A stretch of 64,000 nucleotides of DNA from Albifimbria verrucaria (GCA_020081605.1 JAHREC010000018.1:2480001-2544000); one strand, 5' to 3'; positions 21,432 through 33,367 are shown, counted from the first letter of the stretch. Translations and numbers: made by a program. The notes: generated from the sequence alone by a model not told the origin.

Positions 21432-24183
21432 TTACTTCATCCTCTCGCGGAACGCCATGAACTCTCTGAATCGCTTCTCGTGCTCTTCGCACGCCTCGGT
21501 CCACTTCCTTCGAACCTCATTGTCCTGCTGAACCCAATTATAGTACTCTCGAACATCGTTATCGCCGCGAGACCCCAGAAAGCCATAGCCCTTGTTGTTT
21601 CTTGACTGGGTGATGTGAAGCTTCCTGGTCATAAAGTGGTCTACCACTAAACGGTTGAACATGTCCCACTGTTGCAGATAAGCTTCAAATTCTTTGAGAT
21701 ACTTTTCCCAGGATGACATGTTTGGCTTCAAGCCACTAATGGCAACCGTCGGGGGTAGTCGGGGTGCCGTAGGTGGATTCGGGAAGACAAGCGGCTGGGC
21801 CTTGGGCAGCTTGATGGGAGGCGCCCCTGAGGCCTGACTATCAAAGGGCAAGGTGTCCTTCAGGTCTCCAAACGACTTCAGTCCTGAGGCTTCCTGAGTC
21901 ATTGGCGCAACATTCTTTAGGTCATTAAAGTTGGCCCGGAACTCCTCACTATCCTCAGATCCCACAGCGTTGGCTTGGAACTTTTTCTTGACAGGGTCCT
22001 CCGGCTTAATCTCTTCCTCAGCGTCCTGTACGTTGGCTTCTCCAGAACGCCAATCCGGTCGAGATGGCTCGACATGAATATTTCTTGCTGACTGAGGTTG
22101 AGGTGAAGACGGCACTGCAGGTTCATTCATAGGCGAGTCGATATCCATAGCTTGAGGGCTTTCTGCCACCTCAGGTACTGGTGGCCCTTTTCGTCCTCGC
22201 CATTCATACGTGTCCTCGTCACTGCTAACCTCGCCCGGAACAGAGAACCCAGCAGGTTTGGCAGGCTTCGTCTTCTTGGAGTTAGTACGGCTGGCGCGTG
22301 TAGGGAGCTTGTATTAGTCGCTGCCGGTTGGGGCACGAAGGTATGTGGTCCAAACTTGTCTGACCAGCCCTCAGCATCGAATTTACTCTCTGGTGGTTCG
22401 CTGGGCACATTCACATTCGCACTCTCATTTGCAGGCCCCGTGGGACGTTTTGGAGGCGATCGTCGACCTGTTCGACTACCAGCAGGTGAGCGGTTGACAG
22501 GAGAACCACCGAGCTCGGCACTTCCGGCACTAAACTTCCATGCCGGAGACGGTTCTTCGTCGACAAATCTCGTATTGATATCGTCGACACTGCCACGGGT
22601 AAAGTTCCTATGGTTCGGCGTGGTTTCCTGGAATGTACTATCATCCACAGGAAAGCTAAAGCTATGAGCACATTGTTCGTCAGCGAGTTCTACAGCAGGA
22701 TTAGGATTTGAAATATGTGATTCTCTTTCGTTTGACAGCGGTGAAGTTCCCAGATTCTTGATGAGGCGATCGAGCAACTCGTGCTGCTCTTTCTCAAATG
22801 AGGTCAGGATCGTGCTTGTAGGAAATGCTCCACTAGGAGACATGGCGTGAACTGGTTCTTGGTATGATGTGGAGAGGTGTTTGGTGCCGCGGAAATGATC
22901 TGACACTTGACCAGAATCCGCGCGTTTTCTCGGCCTTCCGTATAAAGACTGAAAGGTAACATTGGGAGCCGGAGTGATCTTGGGGTGTGCATACATTGAG
23001 GGGCCTTCAGCATTATTGCCTGAGTTTTTGAGAGCTGCATAGCCAAGTTAGCTGTAATTCCAGAATCACGGGTTTCATGGCTTACGAGTTTCGTTGTTAA
23101 GCGGTTCACTTGCTTGGCCCTTAGAGGCATTCGAGGCTGCTCCAGCCGTTTCTCCAGCAGTACGTGGTCGATTGCCATTGTCCGGAACACTCATAGACGG
23201 TGGTACCTCCTCCTTGTTTGGACGCCTAGGTACGCTGGAGCTGCGTGGTTTGGAAGTAGGAGAAGCTGTCTCTTCGGCGAATTCTGACCCGGCTTGGCGA
23301 GATGACTCCCTCGTGCTTTTCGCTCGGCTAATGGGAATGCCATCGAATGGATTGGTCTTCTCGCCGCCATGCACCGAATAAGGTGTGCTTTGGCGGCTAT
23401 CTCCGAATTGCTCCCGTTCTCTGAACTGACTTAACGGATCGGGAATGGGACCAGCATGTGATTGCTCGGTGGTTGTTTTGGAGAAGTAGTTCTTGTTAGC
23501 CACGGGAGGCTCGTCGCCGGGCATCGGCGAGTGAGGATAGAAGCCGGATTTCCTATTGCCGAATGAAGCCTGCGCTCGCTGCCGGGCCGTCTCGGAACGA
23601 GGCGGCGGTGGTGGCGGGGCCGCAGAGGGTTGGCTTTCTCGCTTTTGCTCCTTGGCGCTTGTCTGTGATGTGCGGTTACGCATGCTCTCGAAAGCGCGGT
23701 AGGCATTCTTCTTCGTCTCAGAGTCAGGCGGCGCCTGTTGCTTGGCGGTTGGCGGTACGCCCGCGGCAAAGCGGGTGTTCCATCTTTGAGCCCCAGACTG
23801 CGTGTTCCGCCCGGGCTGGTTTCGGCGAGGTGGCGTGGGAAATTGCTGACTGACATTCTGCCACGGGTTTCCTTTCACGCCGGACGCGGTTGGGTATCGA
23901 GTGGTTCGACTGAGAGTGGCATCGTACTTGGCTTTCTGGTCAGGGTCGGAGAGAATCTCGTGAGCGGTTTGGATGATTTGAAACTTGGAATTGACTTCCT
24001 GCTCGCGACCAGGATTACGATCGGGATGGTATTTCAGTGCTATGGTGGGATTAACAGGGATTTCCTCTTTACTGCAAGGAGTTTGCCTCTCTTACCCAGT
24101 TTTCGAAACTGCTTCTTGACATCTTGAATGTCTGCAGTTGGAGACAACTCCAAGTCTGCGTAGTAATCACGAGTCGCGCCCAT
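21432..24183 (-). CDS. J-domain (DnaJ-like) co-chaperone with long disordered region
   Basis: Class C J-protein of about 881 residues, expected to stimulate an Hsp70. The J domain is residues 6-75: RDYYADLELSPTADIQDVKK, then KYHPDRNPGREQEVNSKF with the HPD motif intact, and AHEILSDPDQKAKYDA. The following 500 residues are disordered, rich in Pro, Ser and Arg, including a run of prolines after SQPSAA. The C-terminal 120 residues look folded: SSWEKYLKEFEAYLQQWDMF, FNRLVVDHFMTRK, a YYNWVQQDNEVRRKW helix and KRFREFMAFRERMK. Introns at 24040-24095 and 23035-23085 are in phase. One base appears missing at about 22289-22290, where LHAPA should continue as RTNSKKTKPAKP; without it the frame stops at 22127. 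The conserved C-terminal block is a hallmark of a filamentous-fungal J-protein family whose client is not known to me. Confidence 0.88.
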
Positions 24184-25497
24184 TGCAGCCAACGGCGGAA
24201 CACAACCAGCTATAGCTTATGCGGGTATGTCAGGCGCTTAGGGCTCTTTTGATCTCAATGGACATATCCAAAGGAAATAGCGGATGCGACGTGTTCGCGG
24301 CGCTCGGCTCGGGGTATGGGCAGAAGTTGTGGGCGTCGTTGCCAGGCGGTCTGGTTATGTAGTTTGCGATAATCGTGGCAGGAGTCAAAATCCAAGTCAG
24401 AGACGGCAGGATAGGGTGAATATCTTGGTGAAAATAGTGAGCGACCCAATAGACAGATGTTTGGGTTTCTAGCAACAGAATCTTGGTTGTGTTAGTTGAA
24501 GTACAGTTTGGGTGCGCGTGGCTCGTGGTTGGCAGAAGGTGAGGCGGCGGAACAAACGTCACTGCTGGGTGTAGAAGCTGTTGGTCGCAGGAGGGGGAGA
24601 GAAGGGTCCTTGCGGAAAGGAATTATAACACCAGACGGAACGTACCGGTGCGAAAGCAATGTCAAGCGTTAAGGCGGCTCGTGGAATTAGCGCCTCGAAG
24701 TGCTGGCGAGGCCGTAACCTCAATAAGCCGTTCCTATTGTTTGCATCTGCAGTGAATACGGACGGCGTTGTATTTAATGTTTTGATTGTCGTTACTGCGT
24801 TTCCCTTATCCTTATCCTGGAGTACATGGTACCTGCTCAGCCCCACCGAGTGGGCGTCATTTGAGGGTCGCGGGGTGACGACAGACAAATCCCTTTCACT
24901 AACTGTGTGTAGTCTATGTGCCTACAATTGCATGTGCGCTCACTTCGCCTCCTTACCCTGCCTTGCCTCGGAGTACATAGCAGCTGCGTCGTAATCCATC
25001 CCACCAGCTACCAGTCGCAGCCTTAGGCCCCTGCAGGACATCTACAGACAGAAGACATCATTCCATCCCACTCCAAAGCACTTGAAATAGAGTCATTCTT
25101 GGAGCCCAACCTGACTGCCTAGCCCGTTGTATCGCATTCCAAACACTCCACGCCTGTTCACTATCACAGGTCTGCAACCACCGGCACCGTAGATGATGAC
25201 CCCACAGAGACGCACAAGATGAGCATCAGCCTTCACATGCTACACGCATCATAAAGCATTGTTGATCCTGCGTCACCCGTAGAGCTACCCCTTCACGACA
25301 TGCCGTCTTCCATAGGTCAGTTTCTGAGCATTCGCGAAAAGCCAGGCAGGTTCTGGACTGGGAACTAAAACGTCGTGTCTTCTGTACCTCTCCTACTGTG
25401 CGACCCTGCTCAAGATCATGACAGAAACAAGGGGTCGCTATATTAGTTACAAGATCACAACCTCTCCGCTTATATTCTCCGTATCGTCTTTTGTACA
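24184..25497. other. intergenic region, 1.3 kb
   Basis: Upstream of the J-domain gene and downstream of the CUE1-like gene. Several short open frames on both strands lack any recognisable domain. No gene seen. Confidence 0.45.
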
Positions 25498-26128
25498 TCA
25501 GCTGGCAGCATTCGCCTTCTCCGCCGCAATCTTGGCCTCCATCTTCCTCCGTGCCGCAAGAATCATCTCGTCGCGTCGCCGTTGCAGTGATGCCTGTCGG
25601 TCGTCGCGGTTCGAGCTCCAGCCCTTGCTCTTCTGGTCCTCGTTCTCGGCCACCGCCAGCTTTTCCTTCAGGTTGTACCGAGTGATCAGGTCCGGCTGCG
25701 TCGGCTTGTCCGGTTGTCGGGCTGCTGATGCCGCGCCTGCGCTCGATGCCGGCTGGCCAGGGGAGGAGGTGGTTGAAAGGTGATGGGAGGCTGTGGCTCA
25801 TGGTTAGCAAACTCGGTGCGCAGGAGGCACAATGCAACTTCTCGTGTCAACGTACCGTCTCCAGTCGCCCGGCAAGAATGCGCTCGGTGGTGTTCTGGAT
25901 GTTCCCGCCGTTGCGCTGTAGATCCCACAGTAGACTGCGTCTGTCGGCTTGCGGAAACATCTGCTGGATCCTCTCCACCGCCGCCTCTCGCGATCTTAGA
26001 ATCGCCTCCGGTGATCTCGCACTCGGGCGTGGCGATGAAGAGCCCGAGAAGAACAAATAACGTATGGTCAGGCCCGCCAAAACCAGGATCACGGCCAGGT
26101 ACGGCAACGAGACCTGGTCGTCCGACAT
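25498..26128 (-). CDS. CUE1: CUE1-like ER membrane ubiquitin-binding protein
   Basis: Predicted ER-anchored factor that recruits and activates the E2 Ubc7 for ER-associated degradation. Residues 8-30 form one membrane helix (LPYLAVILVLAGLTIRYLFF). The CUE domain follows: AAVERIQQMFPQADRRSLLW then DLQRNGGNIQNTTERILAGR, with the MFP and leucine motif expected for ubiquitin binding. The C-terminal region is helical and charged (LITRYNLKEKLAVAENEDQ, MILAARRKMEAKIAAEKAN), in the position of the Ubc7-binding region of yeast Cue1. A 65-base intron (25791-25855) is in phase. One C seems missing at 25760-25763: without it the frame leaves the conserved sequence after QPPPPLA. The corrected length is 188 residues, close to Cue1-type proteins. 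The family is convincing; Cue1 versus Cue4 is less certain. Confidence 0.85.
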
Positions 26129-26916
26129 TGTTGCGCTGCTTCAATCGTCGTCGGATATGAAGTTGGGACGCTCAAAAATGTATGCCGTTATGTACAAGGA
26201 CGATGCGGGTCGCGGGAACAAGTAACGAAATGTCCGGAATTATGTAACTTAGATGTTGGAGGAGTTGTCTGCACCCGTTGGCGGGAGCACTTCTCAAGCC
26301 GGCCGACGGTCCCCAAGTGCAGTCCTCCGAGCCAACCGTGTTACTAGAGACCTGGCTCGTCTGGCCCACTCCTCCCAATCCCAAGCCCACTAGGTGCTTA
26401 TTGGGGTCTGGGCTAGACTCACTGGCTGTGGCGGAACCTCGGTTAAACCCCTAATCGTCATTCAATCAAGTCCAGCCGGAGCACGCGACACTGGTTGGTG
26501 CGTATCTTGAATCATCCCTCTGTATACCCTCGCTTGCCTCGGTGTACGACGACGAGACCAAGGCGACCTATTTTACTTAGGATCAAACAATTTCCTTAGA
26601 GTTGCCGTGAGAATCATGCAAGAGCAAGGTACGAGCAAGGTTGCTATACGCCTTCTTTACGTCACCATGCATACAAAATCATTGCATTCAGAGCACTGGT
26701 TTGGTCCCGTACCCGATACGGCCATGCTATTCTGAGTCCCACGGTCGTTAGATTCAACCCACAATGCAGTACCTATGGGAAAGCTCCCCAGCCCCAAGAC
26801 GGCTGAACGCCTATACCACTACCAAGCAGCCATAACCGAGAAATTCACACCATGCGAACCGCAACCGGATGCTCGAACCTGTGAACCAAACCTCTCATGT
26901 TGACATCGTCTTCCAT
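26129..26916. other. intergenic region
   Basis: Upstream of the CUE1-like gene and downstream of NOT2. No gene, repeat or RNA seen. Confidence 0.45.
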
Positions 26917-29368
26917 TTACGGAACAACCGATCCTTGATTCAACGTCGTGTCCAAATCACCATAATGCAAGGTGAATTCTCGCTGCAGTTGCTTGTCAGC
27001 GTGGCTCCAACAAATGTGTGGCCTCGAGTCTTACCCTGTCTTTCCGCCAGCTAGCTGTGTCCCACACGATGTAGTACCCTCGCTCGTGATTCGGACTCAG
27101 AATCTGAGGCGTCATGTGCTCATCTTTTGTGAGCCATACTTGCAGTTTCTTATGCCACCTCCAGTTCCGAGAATGCCTGCCAAAAATGTTAGCAGCTTGT
27201 CAATCTACGTCTCACGACTCGGGCATAATCGCGTACAGCTCGACTGCCGCCATCTGCTGCTTCACATCGGCTGGGCAGCTGTAAAAGATCCAAAACAGGG
27301 TTTCTTCGTTAAAGCTCTGTATTTTGCTCTCAATTGGCTGCACATTCGTCACGTTGTAACACTCTGGTAACCGGAATTTGCTGGCGTTCACTGTCGGTCT
27401 CGGAGGTGCGTCATCGAAGAGCGAGTAGATTTGCGTGGACATGAGCCTGTATCAGTCAGTAATATGTCCAGTCAGCTAGTCAGTTGCGCCGTATGGTATA
27501 CGCACTCTTGTGAGCTCATATCCAACCCTAACGAGTTCGGATCCATCCCAACAACCATGGCGTGATAGTCAGGGTAGTTGTTCATCAATGTTCGCAATCC
27601 TTTGATGCCCCATTTGTCCACTTCGGCCATACCAGCAAGAGGATCTACTACATCTGGAAGACTGTTTTCTTTCTCCTCGCCTGGTTTCGCACTGGAGCCA
27701 CTGTGTCCCATGGCACCTAATGGCCCTTGACCCTCAGACGAATGTGACTCGTTATCTCCGCCAGATGCTCCTTTGGCAGAGCTATCTTGCTGCAGTGACT
27801 TTTGTCGGTCTTCATTCACCCCGAGCCTTTCGGTTCCTGCGTTCGTAATGAGTCTAAAGCATGTCGGTTAGCATGCGGTCCGGCACTCTGTTGTTCATAA
27901 TAGGTGCATCAACACCCTCGAGATGACCTACCTTCGTTCGCCCGACTCGTAGCCGAGAGTGCGTTCAACAGACCGTTACCTCTGTTGGCTTGAATAGGGC
28001 CACCAGAGGTGTTGGGCTGAGAGCCGAACCCAAGCGAGGACATCAACGTCGCCCCTCGTTCCGAGCCTATCTCGCCGTTCGCCGTTCGATTTAAGGGAGG
28101 AAGTCATCAATGCTACTCGGTTGGACTTGGGACGATGGTGGCGGCATGTTTCCTTGGTTTCCGAAACGAAAGGATCCCTGAGCAGATGGCATACGCGACG
28201 AGGCAGCGCTAAAAATGTCTTCTTGACCACCCTGCTGGGAGTTGACAGGTGTTTGTTGGTTTCGTTGGACGGGGCCGCCGAGAGTCCTCGATCCAGCAGT
28301 AGACCACATCGAAGCCTGGTTGGCGTTGGCGATTTGAGCGTTGTTCGACAGAGACGGGAATTCCCTACTAGAATCGTCAACCGCTTTTTCTTGAAGCGCT
28401 TCTGCACGATGGTAAAATGGAGGTTCAGGATGCTGATATAGAAGAATCGACCGTCAAGGTTTGGGTACAACGGTTTGTTCTACCACGAGGGTTGTCGCGA
28501 AATCACGATGTCCGTTGTGTATTTAGGTGGCTTTGATTCAGGGTAGATGCGTCACCATTCGCAGGGGCGTGTGGACGCAATGAGATGGGTGCAAACGGGG
28601 AAAGAACGTACGACAGGTCGAGTGAGGTTGCGGGTTGCGATCCGCTGAGGCTTTGCGCGAAGCTGACGTTTCCGCTTAACTGACGGCCCGGGTTCTGGAG
28701 TCCAGCAGCTCCCATCGGCACAGCTCCACTGAATGCCCAACCAGAGCTCGCGTTTGCTGTTTGACCACTATCAGCGCCAAGTAGTACCGGGGTGACCCTC
28801 AATGCCCACGCATACCTAACTTGCCGTTTGGTAGCCTATTGGATACCGGTCGACCTTGCTGCGGGGTTGTTGCTGCTGTTGCTGTTGTTGCTGGCCGCCA
28901 AAGTTGCCAGGCATTCCTCGAAGTGTCTGCGGCACCGCTCCTATTGAATCGATACTTCGTCAGCGAGGTTGCACCGTGAGTCGTTTCGAGTAGTGTAAAG
29001 TAGGTAGATGTCGCAGCAGGCCAACGCCATTGCTACCTCACCCCGTACCAAGCGCGGTGCACCCATGTACAAGCCAACAAGCTACCTAGCACATCAAGTT
29101 GTACGAGATGTTGTTGGCTCTGATGAGGTCGCAGCTTTGGGTTACGACGGTGGCGGCATCCCAGCAGGGAAGGACAGCCCGAGATCGCCATCGGCCAATG
29201 CGGCGACCGAAGGAGTATGGCCGTACGGGCGCTTTGGGTGCAGGCATGTGGTCGAGCTGGGCGGCTTTTGGGGTACATGGAGGCATAGCCGACATCTGGC
29301 AAACGGCGGGGTCTCGAGCGACTGGAGGAGGTTGATGCATCGGATGAAGTCCTACCTGGCCGGTTCAT
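26917..29368 (-). CDS. NOT2: CCR4-NOT complex subunit NOT2
   Basis: Scaffold subunit of CCR4-NOT, which deadenylates mRNA and acts in transcription. The start codon lies in a 13-base exon (MNRPG) separated by a 415-base intron (28941-29355) from TLRGMPGNFGGQQQ, which opens a Gln run. Further introns are 28757-28815, 28365-28611, 27854-27931, 27447-27505, 27177-27236 and 26983-27034. The middle carries SGWAFSGAVPMGAAGLQNP and the EFPSLSNNAQIANANQASMW block known from NOT2. The C-terminal NOT2/3/5 box reads DKWGIKGLRTLMNNYPDY, FRLPECYNVTNVQPIESKI, EETLFWIFYSCPADVKQQ, RNWRWHKKLQVWLTKDE, RGYYIVWDTASWRKD and ends DTTLNQGSVVP. Breaks at 28863-28866, 28095-28097 and 27819-27822 each fit one missing C/G. 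With them restored, the exons sum to 495 codons. Identity is firm; the first exon is inferred from phase. Confidence 0.93.
28867..28894 (-). repeat. CAA/CAG run encoding polyglutamine in NOT2
   Basis: Nine consecutive CAA/CAG codons, mixed, so less prone to slippage than a pure run. Located just before the frame break at 28863-28866. Confidence 0.8.
28941..29355 (-). other. long 5' intron of NOT2 (415 bases)
   Basis: Donor GTAGGA directly after ATGAACCGGCCAG and acceptor CAATAG before GAGCGGTGCC. Splicing gives MNRPGAVPQTLRGMPGN in phase. The unspliced start codon stays open for 111 codons into the intron. Confidence 0.65.
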
Positions 29369-29742
29369 GTTCAGAAAGGTGGTGAAGTGCGTTGTCTGTC
29401 TGACGCGACACAGACGGCGTTATTTGGTAGGTGATAGTCGCGTGCGTGGATCGGTGCTTGTCGCTGAGGCTCGTCCACAGCGAAGGTTCCTGCAACTTTT
29501 CCGTACTTGAATGACCAGCAGGCTAGGGATAAGGCTCGAGCATCGAAGGATGCTGCGTGTGGTCGGATACAAGTGGGTCCGCCCCGACAACCTCCAGCCT
29601 GGTCTACGAAGGTGGCCGATTGGCCACAGCTGCCCGAGGCTGAAGCAGCAGGGTCGAGTGTCTCGTTACTGAAATGACTTAACCACCATCCACCCAGCCC
29701 AACCACGCCTTGCTTTCTTTCGTTTATATATATATATATATA

Positions 29743-29776
<34 letters not shown>

Positions 29777-29819
29777 CTTTCATTTGCAAATGTGATTTTC
29801 TTTATTTCAAGGCAGTCTT
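29369..29819. other. intergenic, NOT2 promoter
   Basis: 451 bases between the NOT2 start and the ZNG1 stop. It contains a TA/TG microsatellite at 29724-29774. No gene seen. Confidence 0.5.
29724..29774. repeat. compound (TA)n(TG)n microsatellite
   Basis: About nine TA units followed by about fifteen TG units, about 360 bases upstream of the NOT2 start and about 50 bases beyond the ZNG1 stop. Alternating purine-pyrimidine tracts of this kind are length-variable. Confidence 0.95.
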
Positions 29820-31191
29820 CTATTTGATTGCCTTGAGGAAGCTTTCTCAAAATCCGCAGCTACCAAATGCCTTCCGATGAGAATGATCTTTCCCTCCTTT
29901 GGCATTGCTTCCTCTCTCGGTGGCGCATCCATGATCTCAAACACCTCCCTCACGCCTTGCAAAAGCTTCTCCGTTCCTGACTTGAATACAAATCGTCCTT
30001 TTGATCGATGTACTTCGAACTCCTCTGCCTCGTCCTTCTCGGGCAGTTTCTGGTCCCAGAGAACTGAGCGCAGCCAACGGTCAACCTCGTCGAGTTGATT
30101 TTCGTCCAGCTGAGGAACTGGAATCGTGATTGTAGATATTGTCTAATAACTTAGCATGTCGGCCACCATCTTTTAGCATGTAGCTACTCACGGGATCTAA
30201 GTGACTGTGGCCCTTTGCATGGGCGGCAGCCTCGTCAAATTGGTCATACGCATGCAGATCCAACAAGAAGCCTTCGAGCTGAGGAACCACACTCTTCTCG
30301 GTGACGTGGATTTTCGCCAGTCCGTTGATTGATGTTATCCTAGCCTTGACACTCTCCAGCTCGTCTTGGCTGACTAAATCAGCCTTGTTAATCACGATGA
30401 CATCCGCATGAGAAATCTGGACATGGGCCGTCGTCATCAGGGGCCATGGTCATCGTGTTCATGTGAGGTCTCAATTTTGCCGCTTGGGTCATCGAGGCTG
30501 CGGAGAATGTTCTTAGCATCCACCAAGGTAACTATCCCGTCCAGGTAGATGGTACTGCCTAACCCATCGTCAACCCAAAACAGAGGCGCGATGTTGCCGG
30601 GGTCTGCTAGGCCAGTGGTTTCGAGAAGGATGTAGTCGAACGCGCCCTTCTTCTCCATAAGTGACTCGATGGCATTGACACCAGTGTCTCTTTTGCGATG
30701 AGCATGGGAATTCAGTTGGGAAAGGGATTGCTTACTTGACTGAGCAACAGATGCAACCGTTGCCAACTTCTAGCCATTCTTCAACTTGTTCACCACCTTT
30801 ATTCACGGTAAGAGACTTTTCTATGTCCAGTGCTGCTTGCGTTAGTTGGTGTATATATTGTAGCATTATTCGGGCTTCCTTTACAATCGCCAAATTCTTT
30901 TGGTTTAGTTAGCAGATGAGCACAGCTGATGGGTGTTTAACTCACCATTCATAATAACAGCAATCTTCTTTCCATGCTGGGCAGTCAAGATGTAATTCAG
31001 CAATGTCGTTTTGCCAGCGCCAAGGTAGCCTAGGTCGTCGTATTTTAAGCAAAATAAGACAATATGCCAAGTCTCAGAAGCTATTACCGACCTGTGACAA
31101 TGGTTATTGGGACCTTGACCGTAACCTCCTCTGCTTGGTCCTCCAGAGCAGTGTTGATCAGTTCTGGCGGGGCATCGTCGTCATAATCCAT
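29820..31191 (-). CDS. ZNG1: COG0523 / CobW-like zinc chaperone GTPase (ZNG1-like)
   Basis: G3E-family GTPase related to CobW. ZNG1 members deliver zinc to methionine aminopeptidase; that role is inferred here. Start [19 protein letters not shown] (31191). Walker A is [16 protein letters not shown], the metal-binding CxCC motif is [10 protein letters not shown], Walker B-like [10 protein letters not shown] follows, and the guanine-specificity motif is NKAD. A His-rich patch (HEHDDH) precedes the break at 30440-30443, where one C appears missing before [13 protein letters not shown]. The C-terminal CobW_C domain reads [29 protein letters not shown] second missing base (29843-29845, A run) would turn the ending into EKSFLKAIK with stop at 29820-29822. 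Five introns are inferred, all short (46-62 bases); one flanks a 12-base exon. Corrected length is about 372 residues, normal for the family. Confidence 0.9.
30885..30896 (-). other. 12-base microexon of the ZNG1-like gene
   Basis: Exon AATTTGGCGATT between two 49-base introns (30897-30945 and 30836-30884). It restores the conserved MNEFGDSALDIEK segment, part of the GTPase core, in phase on both sides. Confidence 0.8.
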
Positions 31192-31796
31192 GGCTGTTCC
31201 AGTGGTGGGATGAGATGTGCCTGTAAACCAACGGGGGCTGCTCGTGCTTGGAGATCGATATATTTAAGGACCGCAGTAAACCCAGCAATCGAGGTATGAG
31301 CTTTTGCGCAATAGTAAGTGACCGTACTTTGAAACTGCCGTGTATTTGAAGTTAGTCAACCCTCAATACCACAAATGCTTGTTACTCTGCTGCGCGGTGC
31401 CTTGTACCTTGGGAAATGCATCTAACGAATTTCCGCAACGAGAGGGACTAGGCACTTCTAGTAACCGATGCTACTAACCGTACAATTACAGGGTGCCCTG
31501 TAGGTACCTACCTCGGACACTGTACCTTTGGCGCCTTTGTTTGTACTGTTTTTGGTTTAATTGGACGGACGGTACCTGAGCCCCAGCCGCCTACCTGTCA
31601 AAAACACAACTGCCTGATCTACCTCCAGGTACCAAGGTACTCTGGTACTCTGGCCAACACTCAGCCAGCCCAACCCACAGGTGGTTATTTCGTGATCCAA
31701 GCTTTCAGAGCAACCCGCGATAACAGCCGCCATCCTACCCTCCTTCACGCACCCCAACCTGGGCCACAACTCAACATCAACACCATCTTCCCGGCC
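31192..31796. other. divergent promoter region, ZNG1-like / MOB
   Basis: Shared upstream region of two divergent genes. It is dense in GGTACC/TAGGTACC-type words (31500-31650). No gene seen. Confidence 0.5.
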
Positions 31797-33367
31797 ATGG
31801 CACTGCCTCCGAGTTCCCCGCGACTCCCGAGCCCCCACCGCCCGCGGAAATTCAAATCAGCCCCAAGTCGCCGTCTGGGGGTCCCGCGGCGGATGCTCAA
31901 AATGCTCAGATGGAGCAGTCGCTGCTCGACGCCAACTCGAGGCGTCGCGTGCATCCTGGTACCAAGGCTGCTGACATGGCCGCCGGCCCCTTTGGTTCCG
32001 TTGAATGAAGTAAACTGAAGCCGCTCTTGTCCCTTGCAGAATCGTTGCGCTGACCCGTTCCCCAGCTGGATTCGGCTTTCCAATTACAAGAACACCTCGC
32101 CGCGCTGCACCACCACCACACTGCGGCTGGCACCGAGCCATTGACCCGCGCTACAGCCCTCCAGCTCGCCGAGGCGCCGCCAGGAGTCGACCGAACCATA
32201 TGGCTTTATGAGCTTTGCCGCTTCCTCATCTCCCAGTGCAACTCCCTTATCGTCGGCTTCCTCTTCGACTCCCTCCGTGCAGCGCCAGTACATGCCCCGA
32301 GATGCGCGCCTCCGAGTGGCAGTTCCTTTGTGCCGTTCACGAACAACCCAAGAGCTGTTGCGCCATCGACTACTGCTGCCACACCCTCGACTGGGCAGCC
32401 AATATCGTAACGGACCAGAAGATCTTTCCAAGCCGATTCGTCGTCTTGAACGACGCCCACAGTAAGAATGTTGGCGTCAAGAACCTCGTCAACGTCTTTC
32501 GAAGACTGCACCGTATCTTCGCTCATGCCTGGTTTCAGCACCGCAGTGTGTTTTGGTCTGTGGAGGGTCTGACCGGCCTCTACGTCTTCTTCAAGACTGT
32601 CTGTGATTTATACGACCTGTTACCAGCTGAGAATTACAAGCTTCCCCAGAGGCTGAAGGCTTGGAAGCGCCTCCAGCAGAGCCCGAGGTGGAGAAGCAGC
32701 CCACTACTATTCTAAAGCCCAATTCGCGACAGCGTGCACCAGAAGCTGAGGAAGAAAACTTCTCTCACGTCAGTCGCACCAACACCCGCCGGCATATTAG
32801 AAGTAGCCCTTCTACGGGAAGCGCAGTTACGACAGTGTTGGAGGCAGATGAGGAGGACGGCGACGGCATCACGCGCAAGATGAAGGACATTCACATAACG
32901 GCCCCTGAAACAGTGGATGAGGAACCTGAAGTAGCTGAGGTTCCTGTCATCGTGGAGCAGTCTGTAATGGCGGAAGCGCTTCCACAAGCTACTACTCCAC
33001 ATCACGATGACGACGAGCAGGATACCCAGGATGAATCAGAAGCAGACCAGACGGTGATAGAGATCATGTCCGAAGATGAGGCTCCAAAGGACGCTCCTGA
33101 TAACGAGGAACCCCGGCATCGACTGAGGAAACCGTACCCGAACCAGAGGCGCCAGCTGAGTCTCAAAATGCCACTGATGGTGACGCTCCCCAGGACCCAT
33201 CCAAGGACGCGGAGGACAAACCTGGCTCTGAAGGACAAGACGCTCCCACAAGCGATGATGCTACTAGCGACGAAGCACAAAAATCGAAACCTGATGCCAG
33301 CGAGGAATCGGAGAAGACTTCGGAGGCAGAACCGGCTGCCCCGGAGTCGAATGATGTAAAGAAGTAA
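31797..33367 (+). CDS. MOB-family kinase activator (MOB3/phocein type)
   Basis: MOB1/phocein domain protein, about 506 residues. In fungi the MOB3/phocein branch is a subunit of the STRIPAK complex acting in hyphal fusion and development; that subfamily placement is inferred. Core blocks: GVDRTIWLYELCRFLISQCN, EMRASEWQFLCAVHEQPKSC, CCHTLDWAANIVTDQKIFPS, VNVFRRLHRIFAHAWFQH and YVFFKTVCDLYDLLPAENY. The Cys and His of CCHTLDW and RLHRIFAHAWFQH are the zinc-site residues of the fold. The C-terminal 200 residues are acidic and repetitive in Glu, Asp, Ala, Pro (SEDEAPKDAPD, EETVPEPEAPAES, EKTSEAEPAAPES). One 56-base intron (32010-32065). Frame breaks at 31832-31836, 31987-31990 (two bases), 32271-32273, 32644-32647 and 33111-33114 all fall in C runs. 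The domain is certain. Confidence 0.9.

Noticed and set aside
22152..22667. 171-codon plus-strand frame inside the J-domain gene
   Set aside because: Antisense to the conserved exon and without a recognisable domain.
25226..25837. 203-codon minus-strand frame at the CUE1-like 3' end
   Set aside because: Out-of-frame reading of the second CUE1 exon and its 3' region; the Gln/Lys-rich conserved tail is in another frame.
26700..26790. Possible tRNA-like internal promoter boxes
   Set aside because: No GGTTCGA-type B box paired with an acceptor stem could be found here or elsewhere in the window.
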